From Xenopus tropicalis (taxonomy: Eukaryota > Chordata > Amphibia > Anura > Pipidae): a stretch of 64,000 nucleotides of DNA. The translations under genes were made by a program, and so were the position numbers. The notes beneath the pieces are model-generated. The model was not told the origin of the DNA, searched no databases, and saw nothing but the letters and a program-made list of their open reading frames with translations. The stretch covers positions 86,019,410-86,083,409 of the forward strand of contig NC_030683.2 of NCBI RefSeq assembly GCF_000004195.4, in the 5' to 3' direction. Shown piece after piece: positions 22,133 to 33,855 of this stretch; position 1 is the stretch's first letter; each line of letters begins with the position of its first letter.

Positions 22133-22890
22133 TGTAACCCTTTCTTGGCACATTCACTTAATATTGGGCTGTATTTCCAGGAGATATGTGTTCTCAGATT
22201 AATATTTATACTGGGAACTGGGAACAGCGCAGTGCCTCCACCTAGTGGACACTGAGGAGCACACCTCTAGGAGATTTCCACTAGGAAATAATCACACACA
22301 GGTTGCAGCAATATCAAACTTTATATAACTTTGAAATAGAAAGTAGAACAGCTTTAGGGAAGACTGAAAATCTTATCCTGAGGAACTTGTGTGGGCTATC
22401 CATGGCTGACACAGTCTCTGTATTGCCCAGTCCCAACTTGGATCCGGATAGCCCCCAACCCTTAAATCAGTTCAGTCCCTTCCCAAAGAGCTCTTAAATC
22501 CCCCAGGTAGCACTACCTGCCCCAGAGTACCTTCCCCGTTAAAAATGGTGGCTGCTCCCACGTAGCAGGCAAATGGGCAATACCTGTTCACTCCAGGGGA
22601 CACACTCTGAGAGTTCCACAGAGGACTTTGTACTCCCTGGCAGTCCAGCAGACTTTTATTGCTTTTAAGTCTGAGCACAACACTTTGTACTGACTGCTCA
22701 CTCTGGGTCTCTCTCTCTGTACTGGCAAACAACAGCAGGGGCTCCCTTTATAAACTGCTGGGCCCGCCCCTAGATTTTTGGCTCCAAAGCTTAGGCACAT
22801 CCAGCCAATCGGATCCCTCCCCAGGCTGTAGCTAGGCTGGATGAGATCACAGACTGAAAAACACGGGACAGGGTTCTCTGATCCCCTACA
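22133..22890 (-). mobile_element. Solo LTR, copy 2, best preserved
   Basis: On the minus strand the sequence begins TGTAGGGGATCAGAG and ends GAAAGGGTTACA, the TG...CA ends of an LTR. It is flanked by CCAT on both sides (22129-22132 and 22891-22894), a 4-bp target duplication. In transcription order it carries a TATA-like TTTATAAA (22747-22754) and about 90 bases further an AATAAA (22655-22660), matching U3-R layout. There is no internal region, so it is a solo LTR left by recombination. The parent element, Ty3/gypsy-like or retrovirus-like, cannot be told from the LTR alone. Minus-strand frames of 86 and 129 codons inside it are not proteins. Confidence 0.82.
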
Positions 22891-23134
22891 CCATCTTTGG
22901 TAAACCTGTTTTATTGAAGGAACATCTTTAGAGCACAGTATCATACCATGTGAAGTGATGTTAAGGCCAGTTATCATGCTAAACCAGAAGCAGGCAATTC
23001 AACTATGTGCTAACCTTAGGATTTAAGCAGGGACATGGGTTTTGCTCTCTGGGTAACATAAGGTCGCAAGACATTTTCATTGGTTTTATCAGTTCATAAG
23101 AATATCTTTGTCATGTGCAATGTTGGCTTATTGC

Positions 23135-23600
23135 TTATAGGAGAAGGAAAGGTAAAAACTAAGCTTTATCACAAAGGTCTATGTAAATAAAGCCATAAGC
23201 ACACACAGAAAAGCTGCCCTCTGAGTCGTCTTTCAAAAGAAACACAGGATTTCTTGTATTCTTTTGTGTAAACATGTTCTTAAGTAACACAGACTTCCTG
23301 CTCTCAGAAAAATCCTTCAGGGCACGGGTACATGTCTGCTCAGTTTGCTCCTCTCTCTCTCTCCCCTTCCCTTTTCCTCCTGCCCCTCCAATAAGAATTC
23401 CCCCGCTCCCAAACTCTGTGTAATCTGAGCTACAAACAGCTAGAGCTGTAGCAGGGAAGCTACTGAGACAAAGCTAAACTAAAATGAGAGCTACTATTTT
23501 AAACAAACAGGGGGAGCTTCTACAGAATAAATATAGCGTTCTAGCTTGCACTATTGTGACTAATCTATTGATGCCAAAATGCCTTTCCTTCAAGTTTTAA
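23135..23600 (+). mobile_element. T2-type MITE, copy 2
   Basis: It opens TTATAGGAGAAGGAAAGG (TTAA decayed to TTAT) and closes CCTTTCCTTCAAGTTTTAA. The interior follows the family: TTTATCACAAAGGTCTATG, CTCCTGCCCCTCC, GTAATCTGAGCTAC, GACTAATCTATTGATGCC. Non-coding. Confidence 0.78.
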
Positions 23601-25085
23601 GGGCTGTACAGTATCTACCCTACTGTATCTCTGTAGTGACTACCTAGCCTTGATTCAGAGAGGCCAAAGCATTCTTATGTGGGTGCTGCCCTGTTATATA
23701 TTTCTCTGCACCCTTCCCTCTTCTTTTCCTCTAAAACCCACTGCCATGCAGCATTGACTTCTTCACTCTCTCCCAATATCTTTCCTTCTATCAAGACTGC
23801 ATCATTGCACCTGTCATCTACCATTTTTACTTCCCCTTCAATTTTCCTTCCAACAACCCTATGCTAGTTTATTGTTCCCTACAGACTAAATGGCACTCCT
23901 GGTAAAGTAGAAGGTGGGTAATGGATGGCAGAGGGGACACCTGTGTTGAGCCTGATAAGCACTTTTATCTCTTGTAAAAGCAAGTGTCACAGTTAATTGG
24001 ACTGGGGGTAAATGCTAGCTTTCAGAATTTACATCTTATCTTTTTTTTAATGTTGAAAGCTTGCCTTCTCATGGAGAGCCACAGTAATGCTCAAAATTTC
24101 CTCCAGTAAACTTTTTTTAAGAACCTCACAGAACCATAAAAGAGCTTGCTTTCCTTATATGTGCTTGACATAGTATTTTTTGGCTGGGGCAGCATTTGTA
24201 GCAACGTTAATGGTTGCGTCTTCTGAAATACATACAGCATGTAGTTGGTATACAGTTGGTTTGTATATCTTTCATAGGAAAAATGTTAGTCCGATAAAAT
24301 GTATTGTAATATTTTAAATATAGTAAATTTGCTGCATGGACAGAATTTTGTCCACCAAATAAATGTAAAATTTTAATCTATAAACTGATGCCCAGAAATG
24401 TTGCACTTACAGTCTTATCTTGGTGAAAAAGGTTAATTTAACACAAAGCTAATCTTTTTTCCAAGATAAGCCCTGTGAGTATGGATTGCCCCCAGGTGCA
24501 AGGCCTCTGATACATGTAGTGCCAGCATTCTTTCACATATTTAATCAATTAAACAGATATATAGTGAATATGGGAGCACAACTAAAGATTTGTTACTGCA
24601 GCTTCAACTAGTCAGTCTGTAGATATACCTTTAAAGAACCTTGGAATTTATTACCTACATAGCTATCTTAATAGTCCTCAAATTCTTACCAGCAAGACTT
24701 TTGTAAGTATTTTATGAAAATACAAGGTTCTTTATCCAGAATTTTCCATAAGCTTGCAGGTATGCATCGTAAGGCATACTAATATAGTAATATGCATAGT
24801 TATTATATTATGATTTTATTGGTAATGTTTGAATATACTGGTCTTTTTTACCTTATGGAGTCAAAAGAAATTAGCATGGGCAACAAGGAATACAAATGAA
24901 CTTACTTAGCTATTTTTACAGTAAAATAGAATGAGCTTTGTACTAAATAGGTACAAATATAAAGAAATAGACAAATATTTCCACCACTGTACATTCAATG
25001 ACTCCGTTTGGAAGCTTCTGTTTTCCATTAATCTTCCTGTTTTGTTCCTATAATATACTGCATTGTAATTATAATATCAAATTTA
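23601..25085. other. AT-rich DNA without a recognised feature
   Basis: About 1.5 kb with no gene or nameable repeat. Confidence 0.4.
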
Positions 25086-25091
25086 TTGTTG

Positions 25092-25139
<48 letters not shown>
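25086..25139. repeat. (TTA)n microsatellite
   Basis: About 16 TTA units after two GTT units. A poly-isoleucine frame across it is an artefact. Confidence 0.95.
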
Positions 25140-25140
<1 letters not shown>

Positions 25141-25321
25141 AACAGGGCATTTTAGGCTAAACAGAGACTGTTTCCCAGTCTAGCTTTGCTCACTGATTTG
25201 AGTGGGCAACTAATACGCTGTGCTAAAAAAGGAAAACAGATCTCTGTTCAGTCTGTTAACAGGTCAGATGAAAGCACACAAGGTTGCAGCTAACAATTGT
25301 TTTTTTTATAATAATAGATTT

Positions 25322-25574
25322 AGGGGCCTATTAATTATGCTGTGTAAAACTAAATTTGCAGAAAAACGGTGTAAAAAGCTGTGCAAAATAAATGGCAAAT
25401 TTAGTAAGGTGTGTTTTAGGTGACGCTGTCTGAATGGCAGATTTAACGCCATTATTTCTGGCGGAAGTCGGTCTCAGAAAAAACACATTAAAAAAATCTG
25501 GTGTTCAGATGGTGAAATTCGCCATTTATTTTGCACAGCTTTTTACACTGTTTTCTCAGCGAATTTCATTTTAC
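25322..25574. mobile_element. Foldback MITE (GGGGCCTATTAATTATGCTG type)
   Basis: GCTGTGTAAAACTAAATTTG and AGCTGTGCAAAATAAATGGC on the left are inverted on the right as GCCATTTATTTTGCACAGCT and a terminal ATTTCATTTTACGCAG. Two partial relatives lie at 25733 and 27708. Non-coding. Confidence 0.6.
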
Positions 25575-25608
25575 GCAGACTTACAGTAACAAGAGAAACA
25601 TTTAAACT

Positions 25609-25728
25609 GTGACAGCACAGTATTGGTTAGCATTGCTGCCTTGGAGTGCTGAGATCTTAGGTTCAATTCTAGTTAGAGCATACGTGTGTAGGTTTCCTGC
25701 CTCAGTCTAAAAAAATGCAGGCAGATTA
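25609..25728 (+). repeat. tRNA-derived SINE fragment
   Basis: A polymerase III box A-like GGTTAGCATTG (25625-25635) is followed by a box B-like GGTTCAATTCT (25660-25670). The text between, CTGCCTTGGAGTGCTGAGAT, and the downstream GTTTCCTGCCTCAGTC match a SINE head I recognise from frogs. The 3' half is missing. It is not a tRNA gene: no acceptor stem can be formed. Confidence 0.7.
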
Positions 25729-25732
25729 AGGA

Positions 25733-25905
25733 GTCTATTTATTATGCTGTGTAAATAAAATTCGCTGTAAAAAGCTGTGTAAAATAAATAGTGAATTTCA
25801 GCATCTGAACGCCCAATTTTACGCTGTTATTTTATTTATTTTAAGTTCCGGTGGAAGAAAAGAGAGTAAAAATTTTTTAGCTTGGCAGTGTATGCAACAT
25901 TTTGA
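25733..25905. mobile_element. Foldback MITE fragment, relative of 25322
   Basis: GTCTATTTATTATGCTGTGT, AAAAAGCTGTGTAAAATAAA and GCATCTGAACGCCC match blocks of the element at 25322, in part in the opposite sense. The right end is unclear. Confidence 0.5.
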
Positions 25906-26174
25906 TGCTGTTTTGATAAAACTGATAACAGTGTGTTTGAATTTAATAACAATGTAATTGACACACAAAGCAGATCCTGCAACTGCTAAGTGTGTTGCAC
26001 TGACTGATAAGTCATTTTAATATGTAATTGATATGTAGTACCTGTATATCTGAATGGTAACGTGGTGGTTACTTGGGGGTCCAGTAACCCCCTAGTTATG
26101 CCATTGCATGTAAACTCCACTGTGGCAGGAACTGATGTGATGTAGGGGATCAAATGGGTCATCTTTTTTACTGC

Positions 26175-27635
26175 TATAACTCTTTCTTGGCACACTAATT
26201 TCTTCGGGCTGGATACTTGCTTAAACAGGAAATGTAGCTCTCTTTGCAATGTGAAAGATACTGGGAACTGGGATAATAGCGCAGTGCCTCCAGTGGACAC
26301 ACTAGGAAAAATAATTAGCATGCACTTTGCAGCAAGGATCAAGTTTTATAACAAAATAGAATAAAACAACTTTATGGATAACTGATATCCTGCCCTGAGG
26401 AACCCTTGCAGTTTATCCACTCCTGGCACAGTCTCTTTAGGGGCCCAGTCCCAACTTGGATCTGGATAGACCACAACCCTTTAATTCAGTTCAGCCCCTT
26501 CCCCAAAAGCTTTTAAGTCCTCCCAGGTAGCGCTACCTGCCCCAAAGTACTTTCCCCTTTGGAAAGGTGGATGCTCCCACGTAGCAGGCAATCAAGCAAT
26601 ACCTGTCCTTGCCAGGGGACACACATGGAGATTCCACAGAGGACTTTAAAAATCACCAGCAGCCCAGCAGACTTAAGTCTTTGTAGTCTGAACACACAGT
26701 AATTGATACTGGCTATTTACTCTGGATCTCTCTTCCAGAGTCAAAACAACTGCTGGGCCCGCCCCTGATTTTTGGCTCCAAACCTAGGCACGCCTCCTCT
26801 TTCCCAACAGTGCACTGGGCAGGGTTGCCAGGTTGGCATTTTTTCTGCTAAATTGGGCTAATAATTTAAAGCCCAGTACAAACCCGCCAAGGTACAGATT
26901 TTGGCTATTTTTTGGTGCCTTGGCGGGTTAGTAGTTTGGAAACTAGCCAAAGTTTTTTCCCCTAGTAAACCTGATGTGCCTGTCCCACTGCATGCTGGGT
27001 AATGTAGTTTATCTCTAACAATTAATACCCAGCATGCAATAGGACAGTATAGACAGAGGCTCACATTTATATTCTATTCAGGCTCAACCTGTTTGCTCTA
27101 CAACCTGCTCCCTGCTCTGTATAGTATGAGATTGTACCATTATTTTCTACTGTGATGGGGGTGGCTGCCATTTGTTACTTTTTGCAACTGATCCTTAAGG
27201 TATAATTCTCAGGATCTCTTGGGGCTGTCGAGAGTTGTAGTTCAACGCACCCATATGTATATCATATCTGGGGTTAATGCAACATTCTGAATCCATGTCT
27301 GTAGTGTAGAGGGCAGGGAATTATCAGCCATCCCAGTAACTGGAGAGGGGGCACAGGGCATGGGTAGTGATTATACTCTTTAAAAAGGAATGTTTCCCAT
27401 ATATACTTTTATTTTTTAGAATTTTTTTTCTTTGCACACATTCGGCTATTTTTGGGCTACTTTCCAAGTGGCTTTTGGCTAGTTTTGGGCTGGTTTAAAA
27501 ACTGACTTTGGAAAAATCAATCTGGCAACCCTGGCATTGGGGCATCAATCCAGTTGGGTTTCTCCCCAGTCTGTAGCCGGGCTGGATGCTGTCACAGACA
27601 GAGAAACAGGGGAAAGAGTTATCTGATCCCCTACG
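26175..27635 (-). mobile_element. Solo LTR, copy 3, split by a hAT MITE
   Basis: It aligns with the LTR at 22133 from TATAACTCTTTCTTGGCAC to GATCCCCTACG and is flanked by CTGC on both sides (26171-26174 and 27636-27639). Removing the insertion at 26820-27533 leaves roughly 740 bp, close to the 758 bp of copy 2. No internal region is present. The hAT insertion must postdate the LTR. Confidence 0.82.
26820..27533. mobile_element. hAT-type MITE (CAGGGTTGCCAG termini)
   Basis: The left terminus CAGGGTTGCCAGGTTGG and right terminus CAATCTGGCAACCCTG are inverted repeats. The 8-bp flanks GCACTGGG (26812-26819) and GCATTGGG (27534-27541) differ at one base and are duplicated LTR sequence. The interior holds a GCCAAGG...CCTTGGCGGGTT inverted segment and CAGCATGC palindromes but no transposase. 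Confidence 0.82.
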
Positions 27636-27707
27636 CTGCTCCTCAGGAAGTCAGTAATCTATTCCTCGATTGAGGGAAGTACTATACCCAAGGGTAGCTT
27701 ACAAGGG

Positions 27708-27900
27708 CCTATTTATTATGATGTGTAAAAATGGTGTTAAAAGCTTTGTAAAATAAATGACAAGTTTTTGAAGCTGTGTTTTTTAAGACAGATTTGCTAT
27801 CATTATTTTACACTGCTTCAGACCTTGCAGAAGTCCCTCTAGGAAAGAATATGTAGAAAAATTACACTATTTTTTTACTTGGCAAAGTTAAGAAACACTT
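27708..27900. mobile_element. Foldback MITE fragment, relative of 25322
   Basis: GGGCCTATTTATTATGATGT, followed by AAAATAAATGACAAG and TTTTTTACTTGGCAAAG, matches the family at 25322 and 25733. Boundaries uncertain. Confidence 0.45.
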
Positions 27901-28378
27901 TCTCCTTTTATTTCTAATGTCATAGCACTGAGTTACAGTTTAGCAACAGCGCCTTTCCTCCAGACACTTCCAGTGAGGGTTTTGCTGATGTAACTACATT
28001 CTGCTGTGGTCAGAAGGGAAATAATTTAACCTTCCCTTCTATCCCATTACTGATATAACATCTCTTTAAAGTACCAAAGAATATATCAGTGCTATATAAA
28101 AAAGGATAATAATAGTGTAAACAAGTGCATAACCACAGTGTCAGCTTGGCATTTCCATTATTCTCTTTCTCGTTACAAGCTTTATATGCCCTGCTTTTTT
28201 ATATAATGGTTTACAAGGATTGCTTTTCAATGTGAGCTGTAGCTGAAGGCTGAAGTGTTTTTTATTTATAATGCTTTGTCTTAAATGTAATTACTTGTTT
28301 TTGGTTGATGACAACTTGCTATATATTAAAAGCCCTTAACGTTTTTTTAACCAAGCAGAAAAAAAATTATATTACGTT
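27901..28378. other. No recognised feature
   Basis: AT-rich; nothing identified. Confidence 0.4.
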
Positions 28379-28630
28379 TTAAAGGGGTGGTTCACCTTTA
28401 CAGTAACTTTAAGTATGTTATAGAATATTCAACTTTTCTTATTCATTATTTATTTTGTATAATTGTTGTATTATTTGCCTACCTCTTCTACATCTTTCCA
28501 GCTTTTAAATGTCACTGACTCCAGCAGCCAAAACACTATTGCTCTGTGAGCTTACAATTCTATTGTGATTGTTGCTTTTTATTCCCTTTCCTAGAGTCTC
28601 TTGACTGGGTAGCCGCACGCCCTTTATCTG
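28379..28630. mobile_element. T2-type MITE fragment (GGGGTGGTTCACC subfamily)
   Basis: The left end TTAAAGGGGTGGTTCACC is intact and the match to the copy at 12424 runs through TTAAGTATGTTATAGAATA and TCTTTCCAGCTTTTAAATG to about 28630. The right half is missing. Confidence 0.75.
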
Positions 28631-28894
28631 TCGGGAGTAAATTAGTGATTGGTTGGCACAGGGCAATAATACATGCATTACCTTAAATATTTTTTCTACT
28701 AAAGTGATTAAAAGTAACATTATTTATACAACTGTAATTAATCATTTTAATTATAATGGTAAATGTGACATTTTGTTACTTTATTATTATATAACTTGCA
28801 CTGTGGTGTTCTTTGCACTCAGTTAATAATACGTTTAGGGCCACCAAGACAAATCTGTATGCCTCCATCCTTTTTTAGATTTTTATGTGGGACA

Positions 28895-29366
28895 TTAAAG
28901 GAGAAGGAAAGTTATTTTGGCATTTTACTGCCAATAGATTTGCCAAATTAGTGCCACCTAGAACAATATATTTATTCTGTAGAAATCATTACCGTACCGT
29001 TAGCTCTCTCCATTTGCTTAAGATAGCAGCTGCCATTTTAAGTAGCTTCCTGCCTGCAGCTCTAGTCATTATAGGTTAGATCTCACATTCCTAAGGGAGG
29101 GGGGAGGGAGTTCTTAGAATTCTGGTGGGAGGTGGAGCAGGAGAGGGGAGAGAGGAGAGAACTGCGCAATTCCAAGGGAATTAAGGATGTTTCTGAGAGA
29201 GGAACACTCTCAGACACTGGAGCATCATGTTTACAAAAAAAAGAGACAAGAAATCCTGTGTTTCTTTTGATAGAGGACTCAGTGCATCATTACTGTAAGT
29301 GCTTATTGCTGTATTTACATAGACGTTTCTGATAAAGCTTACTTAGTTTTTACCTTTCCTTCTCAA
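28895..29366 (-). mobile_element. T2-type MITE, copy 3, inverted
   Basis: It starts TTAAAGGAGAAGGAAAG followed by the right-end signature TTATTTTGGCATTTTACTGC, and finishes GCTTACTTAGTTTTTACC then TTTCCTTCTC, without the last TTTAA. Orientation is opposite to the copies at 23135 and 36603. Confidence 0.8.
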
Positions 29367-29594
29367 ATGGAATTAGTAATAACAGTACACACCAAGTTAG
29401 GTAACAGTATCCAAGCCAAGAATTATTATTATCCTATATTGACAGTATATAGCCCATCATATTCTGCAGTGTATTAGAGAGATTATACATAATTTAGATC
29501 TGCTCCAGTGAAAATTACAGTTCCTATTACAATTCCTATTACACTCATGGACACTCATGTAAAAAACACGATCATTTATGAGCATATAAATGGT

Positions 29595-29665
29595 TTGCAT
29601 GTAGTGCCACTTGAGAAAGGGCTGTTGCCTGAAATATATAGTCACCTATTAAATACATTGTTTGC
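29595..29665 (+). repeat. Penelope-like tail with stem-GAAA core
   Basis: CTTGAGAAAGGGCTGTTGCC is followed by TGAAATATATAG: a GGGC/GCCT stem sits between an x-TGAGAAA box and GAAA. The layout matches the cores near 58.3-59 kb. Short and old. Confidence 0.4.
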
Positions 29666-31343
29666 AGCATAAGCTGATTTTTTTTATCCACATTTTCCTT
29701 AAATTTTTGAAACTATGATGTGCCTTGGGCAGGAGCATGTTCAAGAGTCGCCTTAAAATACTAGCAGCCAGACTGGACCACTGGAAACGAGTGGATTTTT
29801 GGGCTTTGCATATAATGCCCTGGCTGGGATTGAACTTAGTATATCCCACTACTACAATGCTGACCCCTTCTCCTCCATGTTGCATTATTTTTTTCTAAAC
29901 TCGGTCTTTCATGTAATAGAATGCAAGCCTTGGTAAAAAAGCTACAAATGATTGTTTAATATCATAAATAAATGTAGGTAATGAAAGTATGCCTTATATC
30001 TTTCTTTATCCTCATCAGCTACATCACTGTTAATAGAAATTGAATTGACTGAAAAAGAACAATACACTGTGTGCACAACGGCTCACATAAAGTGCAAAAG
30101 AAGCCACAATTGGAAATTTACATGGAATGGAGACCTGTAGATGTCCTGCCCTCCAATACATGAAGTCCGCATTAGGGTTCTGTCCTTAGTACTTGCCCCT
30201 AGAAGCTGCACTCTTCACTGAGCACCAGATTTTTGACCGTGAAAAGAGCAGCATCCGAGATGGAGCAAGTGCTTAGAAAATGAGCACTAAAGGGCATGCT
30301 CTTGCACTTGCAGCCCCAGGGGTCATGAATGACCCCTAATAATTGGAATAACTCAGAAAAATAATAATGCTCCTATAATCAAACACAGTGACATGTACCA
30401 GCAGATTTTATCATCATTGTTATGGAGATGTATTCATACAGTCAGGCACAGAAGATTACTAGTTTTATCAAATAACATGAAATTAATAAAAAAATTGCAT
30501 TAACTTAAGTAATATACACAACCAGAAGTACACAGGACACATTGTAAGCTTGCACACTGTAAAGAAGGGAGGAGTAAGTGTCTGTTTGCATAAACAACAA
30601 GTGAACACCTCTCAACTGCAGAAGAAACAGATCTAAGAGCTGTTATATTAGCTAACTCAAACAAAACTATGAAGTGAAGCAGTGGGGAAAAACAGCAGGA
30701 TGTTAGGTTGTTAAGATAAATAGTAAGTAGCAAAATAATAAATTATCTCATGCTCACGTTATTGATTTCTGTTATTGATTTTCTGTTTGACCCAACCTAG
30801 ATTACTGCGTTAGGGAATCAAAAAGAGAAGGGAAACATGTTTGGAGTCCATGGTTGTATGAACATTCATAAACAAACCATTGTAATACCAGAATCACTTA
30901 TATCATGTGTATTTCTATATAATTGTGTTCATTATAATAATAAAGAAAACCCAAGATTAAATAAGAGCATCTTAATTTGAAACGTTACTTATTTACAGAA
31001 TTGTACTGCTGTATCTGCGTGGCATCCGTTATCCGAAAGTACAGTATGTATGAAAAATGTTGTGCACATAGTTTCATATTATAATATGCCACAGGCATTC
31101 AGTGTTCATCTGTGTTTTGATAAAATATACACAACTGCATCGAGGTCAGGAAAATAACTTTCCACAAAGAGAATTTCAGAACAGAGAAAGAGTTATACTT
31201 ACTGAATCATTTAATTTGCCACCATGAGAATTTAATAGCAGGCCTGAATTTATGTTTTAATAGAAATGTGTCAATGATCACTGTCTTTCTACATTTTTAT
31301 TAGTTTAAACTATAAGATGCAGGCCATTTGAATGAAAAGGGGA
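29666..31343. other. AT-rich DNA without a recognised feature
   Basis: About 1.7 kb. The patch at 30140-30340 is richer in GC and carries short inverted words (AGTGCTTAGAAAATGAGCAC), but no family was recognised. Confidence 0.35.
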
Positions 31344-31692
31344 GGCCCATTTATCAACATTATGATTTTAGGAGTTTTTTTTTGGAACCCTGAAAAAACA
31401 ACTAAAACCACAAATGTCTAGTTATTTATCAAGAGATCTGAATAGTAAAAGCATGAACAAATTAAAATTAAAAGAACACGAAAAACCTCTAAAACCACAG
31501 TTTCAATAAAGATTGTTACAACTTCCATTGACTTCTACATGACCTTGATCAATTTTCAATAGTGAAGTTTTGTCTTTTTGTTTTCTTTTTTTTCTCTCAA
31601 TTAATCCTAAATTCTTTTCATGTAATTAGTATAATCCATGATTTTTAGCTCTTAAAACAACTATTTTAACTAGAGTTAGTAAATGGGTCCCA
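31344..31692. mobile_element. Foldback MITE (GGCCCATTTATCAAC type)
   Basis: Left terminal GGCCCATTTATCAAC is mirrored by GTTAGTAAATGGGTCCC at the right. The interior has matching inverted AT-rich blocks such as TTATCAAGAGATCTGAATAG. Exact ends are uncertain. Confidence 0.5.
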
Positions 31693-31727
31693 CAGACCGT
31701 GTATGATTTAGCTGTAGTTTACCTTTA

Positions 31728-31975
31728 TTGATGAGGGAATCTGTCTCATTTCGCTGATAAATTTGTGGAACAGGAAAATTTGTGAAAACGGAAAAAATCT
31801 GGCAAACGTGTTGTTGCGTGACTTTTTGGTTGTGCATGCCAATTTTAACACGACCTTGCCCCATTTGACGCACAATTAATTTTCGCAGATGTTATGCGAA
31901 ACAATTCACAGATGGCGAAAAGTGGAAATTCGCTGCAAATCCATGCCTGCCGAAAAAATTCACTCATCACTACTT
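31728..31975. mobile_element. TAGTGATG...CATCACTA MITE, copy 2
   Basis: The left end TGATGAGGGAATCTGTCTC is a decayed inverse of the GGACAGATT end of copy 1. The right end is AAAAATTCACTCATCACTA. GCAAATCCATGCCTGCCG is the inverse of the internal block at 5120. Confidence 0.7.
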
Positions 31976-32299
31976 ACCTTTAAAAAGTGTGGAATTTATA
32001 TACTAAAAGAAGAGGTAAGCATTAGATTCCTTTATGCTCCTGAAAAATCATGTTATGATTTAGATTTACTTTCTCAAAAATATTGAGTATGTTGTTTAGT
32101 AGATTTTGAACATTTTGGAGGTGTGGATTTCAGGTGACCTCTTAAATAGTTTAATTAATGAAATCATTCATTAACTAGAAAGGGAAGTTTGAGAACAAAC
32201 TTCATGTTGGTTTGAAAAAACGTGAAGTCACTGAATGAAATCTGATCTGTTGTTGACTCTGACCACTATTTCCTTGGACTTTGGACTACAGTTATACAG

Positions 32300-33480
32300 T
32301 AAAAACCAAAAACTGCGCAAAGTTTGGGGGCCCAGGTTTTAATAGTGTCTGAATGGCAGCAATTTAAATTTCCCCACTGAAAGTCAACTAGTGACATCTG
32401 ATTGGCGGTTGGTGGCTGCACCCACTTTTCCTAACCTGGCACTTCAGTTACCCACGGACTAACTCTGCAAAGTTTAGGGACCCTAGGATTAATAGTTAAA
32501 GAACGGCAGCAGTTTAAATTTAAATCAATAAAAGTCAATAGGTAAATTGTGATTGGTGGTTGACAGCAGGTTGAATTTCCCAATTGAAAATCAATAGTTA
32601 AAATCTAATTGGCTGATGGTGGCTCCACCCACTTTTCAAAACTAAAACTGCAGTCCCTTGGTGACCAACTGTGAAATGTTTGGGGACCCCGGTGTTAATA
32701 CTATGAGAATGGCAGCAGCTTGAATTTCCCCATTGAAAGTCAATAGGTAAAATCTGATTGGCTGTTGGTGGCCCTGCCCACTTTTTGTAACCTTGAACTG
32801 CAGTTACCTGGTGCATTTCCACTTTTCAAAACTAAAACTGCAGTCCCCTAGTGAACAACTCTTCAAAGTTTGGGGATCCCGACGTTATTACTGTGAGAAT
32901 GGCAGCAGGCTAAATTTCTGCCAAGTCAATAGGTAAAATCTGATTGGCTGTTCACAGCTCCACCCACTTTTGGGCATCCAACAATCATCATATTTTCATT
33001 CAGGCTGACCCCATATGTGATTCAAGTTTGGGGAGTGTAGCCTCAAAGTTGTAAGATTGGCAGCAGTTTCAATTTCCCCATTAAAGTCAATGGGTAAAAT
33101 TGGATTTGCTGTTTTTGACCCCTCCCACTTCATCCAACAAATGTCGCTGTTTCATTCAGGGTGACCCCATGGTTATGTTATTCAAGTTTGGGGTGTGTAG
33201 CTTCAAAGCTGTAAGAGTGCCAGCAGTCAAAGTCAATGGGAAAATTGGGGTGTTCGGAGCAGCACCACAAAAAGATGGGGGGGTGGGATCGCTTAGAAAA
33301 GCACAAGCAACCTGCTCCGCTATAGGGCAAAGAAGTGTGAAGAGTTTGGGTGTTGTACCCCTAAAACTGTAGGAGGAGTAGCGATTAGAAAATGGGGGGC
33401 GCTAAGAATAAGATGAAGAAGAAAAAGCGGAAGAATAACCTGAAGTCGAAGAACAGTATGTTGGGTTTTTAAGCCCAACA
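32300..33480. repeat. Degenerate tandem array ending in a hairpin
   Basis: Six units each begin near CAAAGTTTGGGGACCC (starts close to 32322, 32465, 32672, 32863, 33023 and 33183) and continue with AATGGCAGCAG, TTTCCCCATTGAAAGTCAAT, AGGTAAAATCTGATTGGCTG and CCACCCACTTTT. Unit spacing varies from about 145 to 205 bp. After the last unit comes an AAGAAGAAAAAGCGG-rich stretch and a hairpin, ATGTTGGGTT...AAGCCCAACAT (about 33459-33481). The frame at 33100-33372 lies inside the array and is not a gene. The class of element is unknown to me. Confidence 0.65.
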
Positions 33481-33855
33481 TAATTAATGATCAGAAATCC
33501 TGACATCTGATGCACACTTTAATTTAGGGGTAAAATTCTTAGGTTGGAAATGTCTGAGGAATATTAGATTACTTAAGAACAAAAACAATACCCCTGCAAC
33601 TTTATATAATAATTATGATAGCCTATTACTAATGCAATTAAGGGGATAAGTAGAACTAATTTGCAATTCTTCTTAACAAGCACACATACAGGAGCAGATA
33701 TAATTACTATCTTAAATTATCAGTGAGCACCTTTTATGGCAGATCCCTATATTTAGTCACTCATTATACAGTATTTGCAGCTACTTCTGATAAAATAATC
33801 ACAGATAAGCTATGTTATCGCTTACTACAGCTCCTAAAACTGTATTGGCAGGGAG
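33481..33855. other. No recognised feature
   Basis: AT-rich; nothing identified. Confidence 0.4.

Noticed and set aside
22472..22977. Minus-strand frames similar to one at 26513-26695
   Set aside because: The similarity is due to both lying in copies of the same solo LTR.
24998..25183. Frame with a run of isoleucines
   Set aside because: Translation of the (TTA)n microsatellite.
25609..25728. tRNA gene candidate (box A and box B present)
   Set aside because: No acceptor stem or anticodon arm; matches a SINE head.
17017..27635. A full-length endogenous retrovirus bounded by two of the LTR copies
   Set aside because: The copies have different target duplications and no gag, pol or env trace lies between them; each is a solo LTR.
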